Counted from the stretch's first letter, positions 38,492 to 46,968 are shown. The stretch is DNA of 54,768 nt from Kitasatospora phosalacinea (GCF_000717185.1 NZ_JNYE01000042.1:1-54768), one strand, 5' to 3'. Made by a program: numbers and translations. Notes: generated by a model from the letters alone, not told the origin.

Positions 38492-38518
38492 GAAACACGC
38501 CGGTAATCGGAGCGACCC
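38492..38518 (+). promoter_or_regulatory. Partial GlnR-box-like sequence before nnaR
   Basis: GAAAC-N6-GTAAT-N6-GACCC (38492-38518) matches the GlnR b-site and a-site pattern (GAAAC and GTnAC with 6-base gaps) for two elements and only partly for the third. It lies 110 bases before nnaR. A long-range inverted repeat surrounds it: ACCCCCGGGTC (about 38465-38475) and GACCCGGGGGT (about 38514-38524). Confidence 0.3.
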
Positions 38519-38627
38519 GGGGGTGACACCGCGACCGGCCACGATTGATCAACCACCCACCCGACCGACCGCCGCCCCCCGTCCCCCGCCAGGACACCCG
38601 GGGCGGCGCACCTAAGGACGACACCGC

Positions 38628-39773
38628 ATGGCCGACCCGACCCGACGCCTGCAGGACGAACCCGAGCCCGCCGAGACCGGCCCGCTCGCCGGCTGGACCA
38701 TCGGCATCACCGCCGCCCGCCGCGCCGACGAGCTCACCGCCCTGCTGCAACGCCGCGGCGCGAGCGTGCTGCGCGCACCCGCCCTGCGGATCGTCCCGCT
38801 CGCCGACGACACCGAACTCCACACCGCCACCCGCGCCCTGGTCGCCGACCCGCCCGACCTGGCCGTCGCCACCACCGGCATCGGCTTCCGCGGCTGGATG
38901 GAGGCCGCCGACGGCTGGGACCTCGGCGAGGACCTGCGCACCGCCCTCGGCGGGGCCTCCGTGCTCGCCCGCGGCCCCAAGGCCAAGGGCGCGATCCGCG
39001 CCGCCGGGCTGCGCGAGTCCTTCTCCGCCGCCACCGAGTCCTCCGCGGAGGTCCTCTCCCACCTCCTGGAGCAGGGCGTCGACGGCGCCCGGATCGCCGT
39101 CCAGCTGCACGGCGCCCCGCTGCCCGGCTTCGTCGAGTCGCTGCGCACCGCCGGGGCCGAGGTCGTCGAGGTCCCGGTCTACCGCTGGCTCCCGCCCGCC
39201 GACCCCGGCCCGCTCGACCGCCTCCTGGACGCGACCTGCGCCGGCGCGCTGGACGCCGTCACCTTCACCTCCGCGCCCGCCGCGATCAGCCTGCTCGACC
39301 GGGCCGCCGAGCGCGGCCGCACCGCGGAACTGCTGCACGCCCTGCGCCGCGACGTCCTCGCGGTCTGCGTCGGCCCGGTCACCTCCGCCCCGTTCGACGA
39401 GCTGGACGTCCCCACCGTCTGGCCCGAGCGGATGCGGCTGGGCGCGATGGTCCAGACCCTCACCGCCGCCCTCCCCGAGCGCGCCCGCCGCCTCCCGGTG
39501 GCCGGCCACACCCTGGAACTGCGCGGCCAGGCCGCCCTCGTCGACGGCCACCTCCGCCCCGTCCCCCCGGCCGGCATGGCCCTGCTGCGCACCCTCGCCC
39601 GCCACCCCGGCTGGGTCGTCCCGCGCGCCGACCTGCTCAAGGCCCTGCCGGGCAGCGGCGACGACGAGCACGCGGTCGAGACGGCGATGGCCCGGCTGCG
39701 CCAGTCGCTCGGCGTGCCGCGGCTGATCACCACCGTCGTCAAGCGCGGGTACCGGCTGACCCTCGACCACTGA
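38628..39773 (+). CDS. nnaR: NnaR: uroporphyrinogen-III-synthase-like domain fused to winged-helix DNA-binding domain
   Basis: 381 residues from ATG 38628 with AAGGACG upstream. Residues ~20-270 have the HemD fold (LAGWTIGITAARRADELTALLQRRGA, TSAPAAISLLDRA, VCVGPVTSAPF). Residues ~290-381 are an OmpR-type winged helix (GMALLRTLARHPGWVVPRADLLKALPG and ETAMARLRQSLGVPRLITTVVKRGYRL). The HemD part is thought to act as a sensor rather than an enzyme. In S. coelicolor NnaR activates nitrate and nitrite assimilation genes with GlnR, and the adjacent narK supports that role here. Confidence 0.9.
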   Translation: MADPTRRLQDEPEPAETGPLAGWTIGITAARRADELTALLQRRGASVLRAPALRIVPLADDTELHTATRALVADPPDLAVATTGIGFRGWMEAADGWDLGEDLRTALGGASVLARGPKAKGAIRAAGLRESFSAATESSAEVLSHLLEQGVDGARIAVQLHGAPLPGFVESLRTAGAEVVEVPVYRWLPPADPGPLDRLLDATCAGALDAVTFTSAPAAISLLDRAAERGRTAELLHALRRDVLAVCVGPVTSAPFDELDVPTVWPERMRLGAMVQTLTAALPERARRLPVAGHTLELRGQAALVDGHLRPVPPAGMALLRTLARHPGWVVPRADLLKALPGSGDDEHAVETAMARLRQSLGVPRLITTVVKRGYRLTLDH

Positions 39774-39834
39774 GCAGGCCCCCCGGAGGGCTCGTCAGGG
39801 GCTCGGCCGGTCGGAAAGGTGTCCGGTTTCCCTG

Positions 39835-39840
39835 TAAGAT
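39835..39840 (+). promoter_or_regulatory. -10 box of helD
   Basis: TAAGAT is an unusually good -10 hexamer for this DNA. No matching -35 is present (CGGAAA at the expected place). Transcription from here would begin near 39847, which excludes the GTG at 39819 as start of helD. Confidence 0.4.
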
Positions 39841-39878
39841 CTTCCGTCCGCCTTTTTCTCCGCACCTTTGGGGGCTCC

Positions 39879-42173
39879 TTGGGCGCGCACGGTACAGCCG
39901 AGCACCGATCCGACACTGTCCGCGACCGCGAGATCGCGGGGGAGCAGCAGCATCTCGACACCGTCTACCGGCGGCTCGAGGAGAAGCTCGCCGAGGCGGA
40001 GTACATCCTGGAGGACGCCGCCAAGCGCGTGCAGGTCGGCACGCCCGGCGCGCTCGCCGAGCGGGACGCCCAGGTGTACCGGGCCGGGGCGCACCTGCAG
40101 CGGTTGAACAACGAGTTCGAGGACTTCCTGTTCGGGCGCGTCGACCTGCAGCAGGCCGACGCGCCGGAGGAGCACGGGATCCCGTCCCAGACCCCGCTGG
40201 ACCCGGCCGACCCGGCGGTCGCCGAGACGCTGCACATCGGGCGCCTCGGCGTCCTGGACGCCGAGTTCGGCCCGCTGGTGATCGACTGGCGGGCCCCGGC
40301 GGCGGCGCCGTTCTACCGGGCGACGCCGCTGGAGCCGGGCCGGGTGGTCCGGCGGCGGGTGATCCGGTCGAAGGGCCGGAAGGTGATCGGCGTCGAGGAC
40401 GACCTGCTGCGTCCCGACCTGACGCCGACGCTGGGCGGCGAGGAGCTGGCCGTGGTCGGCGACGGCGCGCTGATGGCGACGCTGGGCCGGGCCCGCGGGC
40501 ACTCGATGCGCGACATCGTCTCGTCCATCCAGAAGGAGCAGGACGAGGTGATCCGGGCGCCCGCCGCGGGCGCGACCCTGGTGACCGGCGGCCCCGGCAC
40601 CGGGAAGACCGCCGTCGCGCTGCACCGGGCCGCGTTCCTGCTGTACCAGGACCGCCGCCGGTACGCGGGCGGCATCCTGGTGGTCAGCCCGACGCCGCTG
40701 CTGGTCTCGTACACCGAGGGCGTGCTGCCCTCGCTGGGCGAGGAGGGGCAGGTGGCGATCCGCGCGGTCGGCAGCCTGGTCGACGGGATCGAGGCGTCCC
40801 GGTACGACAGCCCCGAGACCGCCCGGATCAAGGGCTCGGCGCGGATGGTGCAGCTGCTGCGCCGGGCCGCCCGGGGGGCCCTGGAGCTGGGCGCGCCGAC
40901 CGAGCTGAAGGTGTTCGCCCGCGGCCGGGTGCTGCGGCTGGACGCGGGCCGGCTGAAGGCGGTGCGCGGCAACGTGGTGGGCGGCGGCGGCACGCCGCTG
41001 AACCTGCTGCGCCCGCGGGCCCGCCGCCTGCTGCTGGACGCGCTCTGGTCGGAGGCGGTCCGCGACCTGCCGAAGCCGAGCACGTACGCGGAGCGCGAGC
41101 AGCGCCAGGAGGAGCGCGAGTCCTTCGACGAGTACGTGTCCGACGAGGCGCCGTTCCTGGCCTTCCTGGACGCCTGGTGGCCCGCCCTGACCCCGCGCCG
41201 GGTGCTGGCCACCCTCAAGCAGCACCGGCACACCAACCGGATCGCCCGCCGCGCGGTCACCCCGGAGGAGTCCCGGCTGCTCGCCGCGTCCTGGCGGCAC
41301 CTGGACGAGCGCGGCGCGGGCGGGCTGTCCGCGCACGACGTGGCGCTGGTGGACGAGCTGCAGGTGCTGCTCGGGGAGCCGGCCCGCCCGAAGGCGCGCG
41401 AGGTGGACGCGGTCGACCTGCTGACCGGCCTGGACGAGGTCACCACGTACGGCGAGCGGGCCTACCGCCAGCGCGAGCGGGTGCCGGAGGAGCGGCGCGA
41501 GTACGCGCACGTGATCGTGGACGAGGCGCAGGACCTGACGCCGATGCAGTGGCGGATGATCGGGCGCCGCTCGCGGATGGCGACCTGGACGATCGTCGGC
41601 GACCCCGCGCAGTCCTCCTGGCCGTTCCCGCAGGAGGCGCAGGCGGCGATGGACGAGGTGCTGGCGGGCAAGCCGCGCCGCCGGCACACGCTGACCGTGA
41701 ACTACCGCAACCCGGCGGAGATCGCCGAGGTGGCGGCGAAGGTGCTGGAGCTGGCCGCCCCGGGCACCCCGTCGCCGAGCGCGGTGCGGGCCACCGGCGC
41801 GCACCCGCGGTTCGCGGCGGTCCGCGAGCCGGACGCGGCGGCGTTCGGCGCGGCGGCCCGGGCCGAGCTGGAGCGGCTGCTGGCCGAGGTGGACGGCACC
41901 GTCGCGGTGGTGGTCCCGATGGACCGCCGCGCCGAGGCGGCGGGCTGGACCGAGGGCCTGGGCGACCGGGTGGTGGCGCTGGGCAGCCTGGAGGCGAAGG
42001 GCCTGGAGTACGACGCGACGGTGGTGGCCGACCCGACCGGCATCGCGGGCGAGTCGGAGGCGGGCCTGCGGGTGCTGTACGTGGCGCTGACCCGGGCCAC
42101 CCAGCGGCTGACGGTGCTGTCCGGCCCGGACGACCTGCCGGACGCCGCGGGCGTGCCCGCGCTGCTGAAGTAG
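39879..42173 (+). CDS. helD: HelD-family RNA polymerase-associated UvrD-like ATPase
   Basis: 764 residues from TTG 39879; a GTG 60 bases upstream is in frame but lies before the likely transcription start. The N-terminal coiled-coil (EQQHLDTVYRRLEEKLAEAEYIL) that enters the RNA polymerase secondary channel is clear, followed by GTPGALAERDAQVYRAG. Walker A is TGGPGTGKTAVAL (Lys243), Walker B VIVDEAQDLTPMQW (~546), and late helicase motifs include VNYRNPAEI and LEAKGLEYDATVV. HelD proteins free stalled RNA polymerase from DNA; in Streptomyces one paralogue (HelR) protects against rifamycins. The start choice is uncertain. Confidence 0.88.
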   Translation: MGAHGTAEHRSDTVRDREIAGEQQHLDTVYRRLEEKLAEAEYILEDAAKRVQVGTPGALAERDAQVYRAGAHLQRLNNEFEDFLFGRVDLQQADAPEEHGIPSQTPLDPADPAVAETLHIGRLGVLDAEFGPLVIDWRAPAAAPFYRATPLEPGRVVRRRVIRSKGRKVIGVEDDLLRPDLTPTLGGEELAVVGDGALMATLGRARGHSMRDIVSSIQKEQDEVIRAPAAGATLVTGGPGTGKTAVALHRAAFLLYQDRRRYAGGILVVSPTPLLVSYTEGVLPSLGEEGQVAIRAVGSLVDGIEASRYDSPETARIKGSARMVQLLRRAARGALELGAPTELKVFARGRVLRLDAGRLKAVRGNVVGGGGTPLNLLRPRARRLLLDALWSEAVRDLPKPSTYAEREQRQEERESFDEYVSDEAPFLAFLDAWWPALTPRRVLATLKQHRHTNRIARRAVTPEESRLLAASWRHLDERGAGGLSAHDVALVDELQVLLGEPARPKAREVDAVDLLTGLDEVTTYGERAYRQRERVPEERREYAHVIVDEAQDLTPMQWRMIGRRSRMATWTIVGDPAQSSWPFPQEAQAAMDEVLAGKPRRRHTLTVNYRNPAEIAEVAAKVLELAAPGTPSPSAVRATGAHPRFAAVREPDAAAFGAAARAELERLLAEVDGTVAVVVPMDRRAEAAGWTEGLGDRVVALGSLEAKGLEYDATVVADPTGIAGESEAGLRVLYVALTRATQRLTVLSGPDDLPDAAGVPALLK

Positions 42174-42187
42174 CGGTAGGAAGGACC

Positions 42188-42218
42188 GGAGGCCCCCACC
42201 CGATGGGTGGGGGCCTCC
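42188..42218 (+). terminator. Terminator of helD
   Basis: GGAGGCCCCCACCC (42188-42201) and GGGTGGGGGCCTCC (42205-42218), perfect 14-bp stem with loop GAT. Confidence 0.85.
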
Positions 42219-42417
42219 GTCACGTTGAACACCGACCCGCCATGCTCGCCTCGCGGCAAGTGGTCCCTCGAAGGGACGAAGGTTGGGCCCGGGGGCTTGG
42301 ATCGAGCCGGTGCCGTTCCAATGTAACGCATCCGCGCCGACGGGCAAGGAGGAGCAGGTCCGGACCGGTCGGTTTGTCGGATCCGCACACTCAACGCACG
42401 TTATTTCTGGCGAGCCC

Positions 42418-42447
42418 TTGGTCGGTGCGACCATCGAGGTCTAGCAT
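42418..42447 (+). promoter_or_regulatory. Promoter of the malic enzyme gene
   Basis: TTGGTC (42418-42423) and TAGCAT (42442-42447), 18-base spacer. Transcription would begin near 42454, giving a leader of about 46 bases. Confidence 0.5.
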
Positions 42448-42478
42448 GCCGAGCGGCATGAACTTCAACAATTTGTTG
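42419..42478. promoter_or_regulatory. Three consecutive perfect inverted repeats over the malic enzyme promoter and leader
   Basis: TGGTCG-GTG-CGACCA (42419-42433) covers the -35 box. CATGCCG-AG-CGGCATG (42445-42460) covers the end of the -10 box and the likely start point. TCAACAA-T-TTGTTGA (42464-42478) lies in the leader, 21 bases before the ATG. All arms are exact. The arrangement suggests layered operators or leader hairpins. Confidence 0.55.
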
Positions 42479-42499
42479 ATTCAGGAAGAAGGAACGTCG

Positions 42500-43975
42500 A
42501 TGGCGACGGTGCCCAGTGTCTCGAACTCGATCACGGTCCGGTTGGAGGTCCCGGCCACCGGCAACGCGGTGAGCTCGATCACCACCGCGGTGGAGTCCTC
42601 CGGCGGTTCGGTCACCGGCCTCGACGTCACCGCCTCCGGCCTGGAGGCGCTGCGCATCGACGTCACCGTGGCGGCGTCCTCGGTCGCGCACGGCCAGGAG
42701 ATCGTCGAGAAGCTGCGCACCATCGACGGCGTGAGCATCGGCAAGGTCTCCGACCGCACCTTCCTGATGCACCTCGGCGGCAAGATCGAGATGTCCTCGA
42801 AGCTGCCGATCCGCAACCGCGACGACCTGAGCATGATCTACACCCCCGGCGTGGCCCGGGTCTGCATGGCGATCGCCGAGAACCCGGAGGACGCCCGCCG
42901 GCTGACCATCAAGCGCAACAGCGTCGCGGTGGTCACCGACGGCTCGGCGGTGCTGGGCCTGGGCAACATCGGCCCGAAGGCCGCGCTGCCGGTGATGGAG
43001 GGCAAGGCGGCCCTGTTCAAGCGGTTCGCGGGCATCGACGCCTGGCCGCTGTGCCTGGACACCCAGGACGCCGACGAGATCGTGGCGATCGTGAAGGCGA
43101 TCGCGCCGGGCTTCGCGGGCATCAACCTGGAGGACATCTCGGCGCCGCGCTGCTTCGAGATCGAGGCCCGGCTGCGCGAGGCGCTGGACATCCCGGTCTT
43201 CCACGACGACCAGCACGGCACCGCGATCGTGGTGCTGGCCGCGCTGACCAACGCGCTGAAGGTGGTCGGCAAGGAGATCGGCGAGATCCGGGTGGTGATG
43301 AGCGGCGCGGGCGCCGCGGGCACCGCGATCCTCAAGCTGCTGATGGCGGCCGGCGTCGCGCACGCCACCGTGGCGGACGTCCGCGGCGTGGTCCACCAGG
43401 GGCGCGACGACCTGGACGGCAGCCTGCGCTGGATCGCCGAGAACACCAACCGCTCCGGCCGCACCGGCACCCTCAAGGAGGCGGTGGCCGACGCCGACGT
43501 GTTCATCGGCGTCTCCGCCCCGAACGTGCTGGACGGCGACGACCTGGCCACCATGGCCAAGGACGCGGTCGTCTTCGCGCTGGCCAACCCCGACCCGGAG
43601 GTCGACCCGGCGGTGGCCCGGCAGACCGCCGCGGTGGTCGCCACCGGCCGCAGCGACTTCCCGAACCAGATCAACAACGTGCTGGTCTTCCCCGGCGTCT
43701 TCCGCGGCCTGCTGGACGCGCAGAGCGCCAGCGTGGACACCGAGATGATGCTGGCCGCCGCCCGGGCGCTGGCCACCACCGTCGCCGACGACGAGCTGAA
43801 CCCGAACTACATCATCCCCAGCGTCTTCCACCCCGGCGTGGCCAAGACCGTCGCCGCCGCCGTCCGGGACGCCGCACTGGCGGCCCGCGGCGACGCCGAG
43901 GCGGCCCCGGAGCGGCCCACCGCGGGCATCGTCGGGACGCTCGACACCGGTGCTTTCCCGGCCGTTCAGCTCTGA
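42500..43975 (+). CDS. ACT-domain NAD-type malic enzyme
   Basis: 491 residues from ATG 42500, with AGAAGGAA 6 bases upstream; in-frame ATGs at 42446 and 42458 are inside the inverted repeats and rejected. Residues ~8-85 form an ACT domain (ITVRLEVPATGNAVSSITTAVESSGG). The malic enzyme core starts MIYTPGVARVCMAIA, with the catalytic Tyr there and Lys in TIKRNSVAVVTDGSAVLGLGNIG; metal-binding residues are in GINLEDISAPRCFEIE and FHDDQHGTAIV. NAD(P)-binding Gly loop: VMSGAGAAGTAILKL. It decarboxylates malate to pyruvate. The ACT domain implies small-molecule allostery, probably by an amino acid. Confidence 0.93.
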   Translation: MATVPSVSNSITVRLEVPATGNAVSSITTAVESSGGSVTGLDVTASGLEALRIDVTVAASSVAHGQEIVEKLRTIDGVSIGKVSDRTFLMHLGGKIEMSSKLPIRNRDDLSMIYTPGVARVCMAIAENPEDARRLTIKRNSVAVVTDGSAVLGLGNIGPKAALPVMEGKAALFKRFAGIDAWPLCLDTQDADEIVAIVKAIAPGFAGINLEDISAPRCFEIEARLREALDIPVFHDDQHGTAIVVLAALTNALKVVGKEIGEIRVVMSGAGAAGTAILKLLMAAGVAHATVADVRGVVHQGRDDLDGSLRWIAENTNRSGRTGTLKEAVADADVFIGVSAPNVLDGDDLATMAKDAVVFALANPDPEVDPAVARQTAAVVATGRSDFPNQINNVLVFPGVFRGLLDAQSASVDTEMMLAAARALATTVADDELNPNYIIPSVFHPGVAKTVAAAVRDAALAARGDAEAAPERPTAGIVGTLDTGAFPAVQL

Positions 43976-43983
43976 CCTCCGCC

Positions 43984-44020
43984 GCTCCGGCGCCCCCGCC
44001 GCGCGCGGGGGCACCGGAGC
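43984..44020 (+). terminator. Terminator of malic enzyme
   Basis: GCTCCGG (43984-43990) pairs with CCGGAGC (44014-44020) and the inner GCCCCCGC pairs with GCGGGGGC; the loop is short. Confidence 0.75.
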
Positions 44021-44048
44021 CCTTGCGACACAAGGGCAAGGGGCGTGT

Positions 44049-44077
44049 TTGGGCTTGTCGGTGCCAGGGCGTACGGT
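44049..44077 (+). promoter_or_regulatory. Promoter of hup
   Basis: TTGGGC (44049-44054) and TACGGT (44072-44077) spaced exactly 17 bases. It would give a 5' leader of about 320 bases. Confidence 0.4.
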
Positions 44078-44403
44078 AGCCCTGCGACGGGGAGGCGTGT
44101 CCGACAAGTACGGTACGTCCCCGGTTGCGCCACGGCGTGTCGTCCCGGCCGCCGCCCGTTCCGGCCCCGCCGGAGCCGACGGAGCGTCACACCTCCGCCG
44201 GGCGGGCGCTGTTCGGGTCAACCGCGCCGCTTCCCGATTGGCTTTCTCAGTGCCGGTCGGGGCAGGATTCGTACCCAGGCGGGCAGTTTGCGGCGCTTCG
44301 CGGTGCGAGCCCGGCCCCTGACCACCCCTCGCCTGAACGAACACCGTCGCGCGGACCGGCCACGCCTCCGCGCACGGCAGAGCAACAGACCACAGGAGTA
44401 CAC

Positions 44404-44685
44404 ATGAACCGCAGTGAGCTGGTGGCCGCGCTGGCCGAGCGCGCCGAGGTGACCCGCAAGGACGCCGACGCCGTGCTGGCCGCCTTCGCCGAGATCACCG
44501 GCGAGGTCGTCGCCAAGGGCGACGAGAAGGTCACCATCCCCGGTTTCCTGACCTTCGAGCGCACCCTGCGCGCCGCCCGCACCGCCCGCAACCCGCAGAC
44601 CGGTGAGCCGATCCAGATCGCCGAGGGCTACAGCGTCAAGGTGAGCGCCGGCTCGAAGCTGAAGGAAGCCGCCAAGGGCAAGTGA
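44404..44685 (+). CDS. hupA: Nucleoid protein HU (short, HupA type)
   Basis: 93 residues from ATG 44404 with CAGGAGTACAC upstream. Canonical HU: MNRSELVAALAERAEVTRKDADAVLAAF, the GDEKVTIPGFLTFER core and the DNA-binding arm RTARNPQTGEPIQI. It lacks the Lys/Ala-rich C-terminal tail of the second streptomycete HU (HupS), so it is the vegetative type. A strong terminator follows. Confidence 0.97.
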   Translation: MNRSELVAALAERAEVTRKDADAVLAAFAEITGEVVAKGDEKVTIPGFLTFERTLRAARTARNPQTGEPIQIAEGYSVKVSAGSKLKEAAKGK

Positions 44686-44704
44686 CCCCCCGCAGCTGAA
44701 CGCA

Positions 44705-44742
44705 CCGGTGGCCGGCCTCCCCTCGGGGAGGCCGGCCACCGG
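44705..44742. terminator. 18-bp-stem terminator between hup and murA
   Basis: CCGGTGGCCGGCCTCCCC and its complement (44705-44722 and 44725-44742), two-base loop, followed by CTTTTCC. It is the only terminator here with a T-run on the plus strand. Confidence 0.92.
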
Positions 44743-44760
44743 CTTTTCCGCGGGCCGCGC

Positions 44761-46116
44761 TCAGGCGGTCAGCTGGACCTCGGCCGTCTCGGCCGCCGAC
44801 GGCAGCTCGATGTGCGCGCCCAGGTCGCGCAGCTTGTCCATGAAGTTCTCGTAGCCGCGGTTGATCAGGTCGATGCCGTGCACCGTGGAGGTGCCCTCGG
44901 CCGCCAGCGCCGCGATCAGGTACGAGAAGCCGCCGCGCAGGTCGGGGATGACCAGCTCGCCGCCCATCAGCTTGGACGGGCCGGAGACCACCGCGGAGTG
45001 CTTGAAGTTGCGGGCCCCGAACCGGCACGGGGTGCCGCCCAGGCACTCGCTGTACAGCTGGATGTGCGCGCCCATCTGGTTCAGCGCCCCGGTGAAGCCC
45101 AGCCGCGACTCGTACACCGTCTCGTGCACGATGGACAGGCCGGCGGCCTGGGTCAGCGCCACCACCAGCGGCTGCTGCCAGTCGGTCTGGAAGCCCGGGT
45201 GCACGTCGGTCTCCAGGGCGATCGCCTTGAGCTCGCCGCCCGGGTGCCAGAAGCGGATGCCCGCGTCGTCGATCTCGTAGGCGCCGCCGACCTTCCGGAA
45301 GGTGTTCAGGAAGGTCATCATCGGGATCTGCTCGGCGCCGCGGACGTAGATGTCGCCCTTGGTGGCCAGCGCCGCGCACGCCCAGGACGCCGCCTCCAGG
45401 CGGTCCGGCAGGGCCCGGTGGGTGTAGCCGTCGAGCTCGTCCACGCCGGTGACCAGGATGGTGCGGTCGGTGCCCAGCGAGATGATCGCGCCCATCTTCT
45501 GCAGCACGCAGATCAGGTCGACGATCTCCGGCTCGATCGCGGCGTTGCGCAGCTCGGTGACGCCCTCGGCGAGGACCGCGGTCAGCAGCACCTGCTCGGT
45601 CGCGCCGACCGACGGGTAGGGCAGCTCGATCTTGGTGCCGCGCAGCCGCTGGGCGGCGACCAGGTAGGTGCCCTGCGGGTGCTTCTCGATGGTCGCGCCG
45701 AACTGGCGCAGCACCTCGAAGTGGAAGTCGACCGGCCGGCCGCCGATGTCGCAGCCGCCCAGGCCCGGGATGAACGCGTGGCCCAGGCGGTGCAGCAGCG
45801 GCCCGCAGAACAGGATCGGGATCCGCGAGGAGCCGGCGTGCGCGTCGATGTCCGCGACGTTGGCGGACTCCACGTGCGACGGGTCGAGGATCAGCTCGCC
45901 GTCCTCGTCGCCGGTGCGGACGGTGACCCCGTGCAGCTGCAGCAGGCCGCGGACGACCTTGACGTCCCGGATGTCCGGCACGTTGCGCAGTCTGCTGGGG
46001 CCCTGGCCGAGCAGTGCGGCGACCATGGCCTTGGGGACCAGGTTCTTGGCGCCGCGGATCTGGATCTCGCCTTCGAGCGGGTTTCCGCCGTGGACCAGCA
46101 GGACGTCGTCGGTCAT
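44761..46116 (-). CDS. murA: UDP-N-acetylglucosamine 1-carboxyvinyltransferase (MurA)
   Basis: 451 residues from ATG 46116. It starts MTDDVLLVHGGNPLEGEIQIRGAKN, with the substrate Lys-Asn in GAKNLVPKAM. The PEP-binding Cys is kept as Cys122 in GLGGCDIGGRPVDFH, so it should be fosfomycin-sensitive. GPSKLMGGELVIPDLRGG and NRGYENFMDKL near the C-terminus are also typical. It catalyses the first committed step of peptidoglycan synthesis in the cytosol. Convergent with hup. It is at least one MurA; whether a paralogue exists cannot be seen here. The only weak point is a poor ribosome-binding site (GCGAGA). Confidence 0.95.
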   Translation of the reverse strand: MTDDVLLVHGGNPLEGEIQIRGAKNLVPKAMVAALLGQGPSRLRNVPDIRDVKVVRGLLQLHGVTVRTGDEDGELILDPSHVESANVADIDAHAGSSRIPILFCGPLLHRLGHAFIPGLGGCDIGGRPVDFHFEVLRQFGATIEKHPQGTYLVAAQRLRGTKIELPYPSVGATEQVLLTAVLAEGVTELRNAAIEPEIVDLICVLQKMGAIISLGTDRTILVTGVDELDGYTHRALPDRLEAASWACAALATKGDIYVRGAEQIPMMTFLNTFRKVGGAYEIDDAGIRFWHPGGELKAIALETDVHPGFQTDWQQPLVVALTQAAGLSIVHETVYESRLGFTGALNQMGAHIQLYSECLGGTPCRFGARNFKHSAVVSGPSKLMGGELVIPDLRGGFSYLIAALAAEGTSTVHGIDLINRGYENFMDKLRDLGAHIELPSAAETAEVQLTA

Positions 46117-46181
46117 CGTTCTCGCAATCCGGGTGCGCAGGAGGTTTTCGGCTGCGGAGTCGGGGGAAGGGCCCCTCGCCA

Positions 46182-46198
46182 CCCCTAGATGGTAGGGG
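46182..46198. promoter_or_regulatory. Inverted repeat between murA and yqgE
   Basis: CCCCTA-N5-TAGGGG about 65 bases upstream of murA and 130 upstream of yqgE. It might act on either gene. Confidence 0.35.
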
Positions 46199-46328
46199 GT
46201 GGGCGATTGGTTCCCGTGTGCCCTAATGGTGATCATGCTGTAGGAGCGGCTCCACAGCACCGCCGCTGGTCCGTACGGGTGGCCCGCGCGGACGGCCGCC
46301 GGGTGTCCCGGGGAGGCCGGTACGGGGC

Positions 46329-46910
46329 ATGATGTCAGACATGGAAGCGGCCCCCTCGCTCACCGGGCGACTGCTCGTGGCGACGCCCGTGCTGACCGAC
46401 CCGAACTTCGCCAGGTCGGTGGTCCTGCTGCTCGACCACGACCCGCAGGGGGCGCTGGGCGTGGTCCTCAACCGGCCCACCCCGGTGGACGTGGCCGCGG
46501 TGCTGGACGGCTGGGCGCCGCTGGCGGGCGACCCGGCGGTGCTGTTCCAGGGCGGCCCGGTCGCGCTGGACTCCGCGCTCGCCGTCGCCGTCGTCCCCGG
46601 CGAGGACCACCACGACGCCCCGCTCGGCTGGCGCCGGGTGCACGGCGCGATCGGCCTGGTCGACCTGGAGGCGCCGCCCGAGGTGCTGGCCGGGGTGCTC
46701 GGCGGGATGCGGGTGTTCGCCGGGTACTCGGGCTGGTCGCCCGGGCAGCTGGAGGACGAGATCGCCGAGGGCGCCTGGCACCTGGTCGACTGCGAGGCGG
46801 GTGACCTCTCGTGCAGCCGGCCCGACCGGCTCTGGCGGGAGGTGCTGCGCCGCCAGCGCGGCCCGCTGGCGATGCTCGCCACCTACCCCGACGACCCGCT
46901 GCTGAACTGA
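46329..46910 (+). CDS. YqgE/AlgH family protein
   Basis: 193 residues from ATG 46329; ATGs at 46332 and 46341 are equally possible because no clear ribosome-binding site is present. Family features: SLTGRLLVATPVLTDPNFARSVVLLL, GALGVVLNRPT, LFQGGPVALDSAL, FAGYSGWSPGQLEDEI and the end SCSRPDRLWREVLRRQ. The fold is a single UPF0301 domain. The function is unresolved in bacteria (AlgH was once called a transcription factor). It is divergent from murA. Confidence 0.9.
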   Translation: MMSDMEAAPSLTGRLLVATPVLTDPNFARSVVLLLDHDPQGALGVVLNRPTPVDVAAVLDGWAPLAGDPAVLFQGGPVALDSALAVAVVPGEDHHDAPLGWRRVHGAIGLVDLEAPPEVLAGVLGGMRVFAGYSGWSPGQLEDEIAEGAWHLVDCEAGDLSCSRPDRLWREVLRRQRGPLAMLATYPDDPLLN

Positions 46911-46968
46911 GGCCGCCCGCCCTCCCGTGGTGGCCCGGTTCCGGGCGGCCCCCATAGACTTGGCACCC

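Larger units (their letters stand above)
42174..42499. other. Intergenic region helD / malic enzyme
   Basis: 326 bases. It holds, in order: the helD terminator; a small hairpin GTCCCT-CGA-AGGGAC (42263-42277); a stretch to ~42400 in which I recognise nothing; and a promoter with three inverted repeats close to the malic enzyme start. No tRNA or known riboswitch could be folded by eye. Confidence 0.6.
43976..44403. other. Intergenic region malic enzyme / HU
   Basis: 428 bases: terminator (43984-44020), HU promoter (44049-44077), then about 325 bases of untranslated leader. GTACGGTA recurs at 44071 and 44108. I see no convincing gene in it. The long leader of an abundant nucleoid protein gene could hold post-transcriptional control. 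Confidence 0.5.

Noticed and set aside
39774..39880. Rifamycin-associated element upstream of helD
   Set aside because: I looked for the conserved inverted repeat reported before rifamycin-resistance helR genes. Only GGGGCT-like fragments occur and no clear symmetric element, so I do not claim it.
42219..42417. Possible tRNA or riboswitch in the helD / malic enzyme gap
   Set aside because: A hairpin (42263-42277) and G/C-rich arms are visible, but I could not build a cloverleaf or a known riboswitch consensus by eye. A covariance-model search would be decisive.
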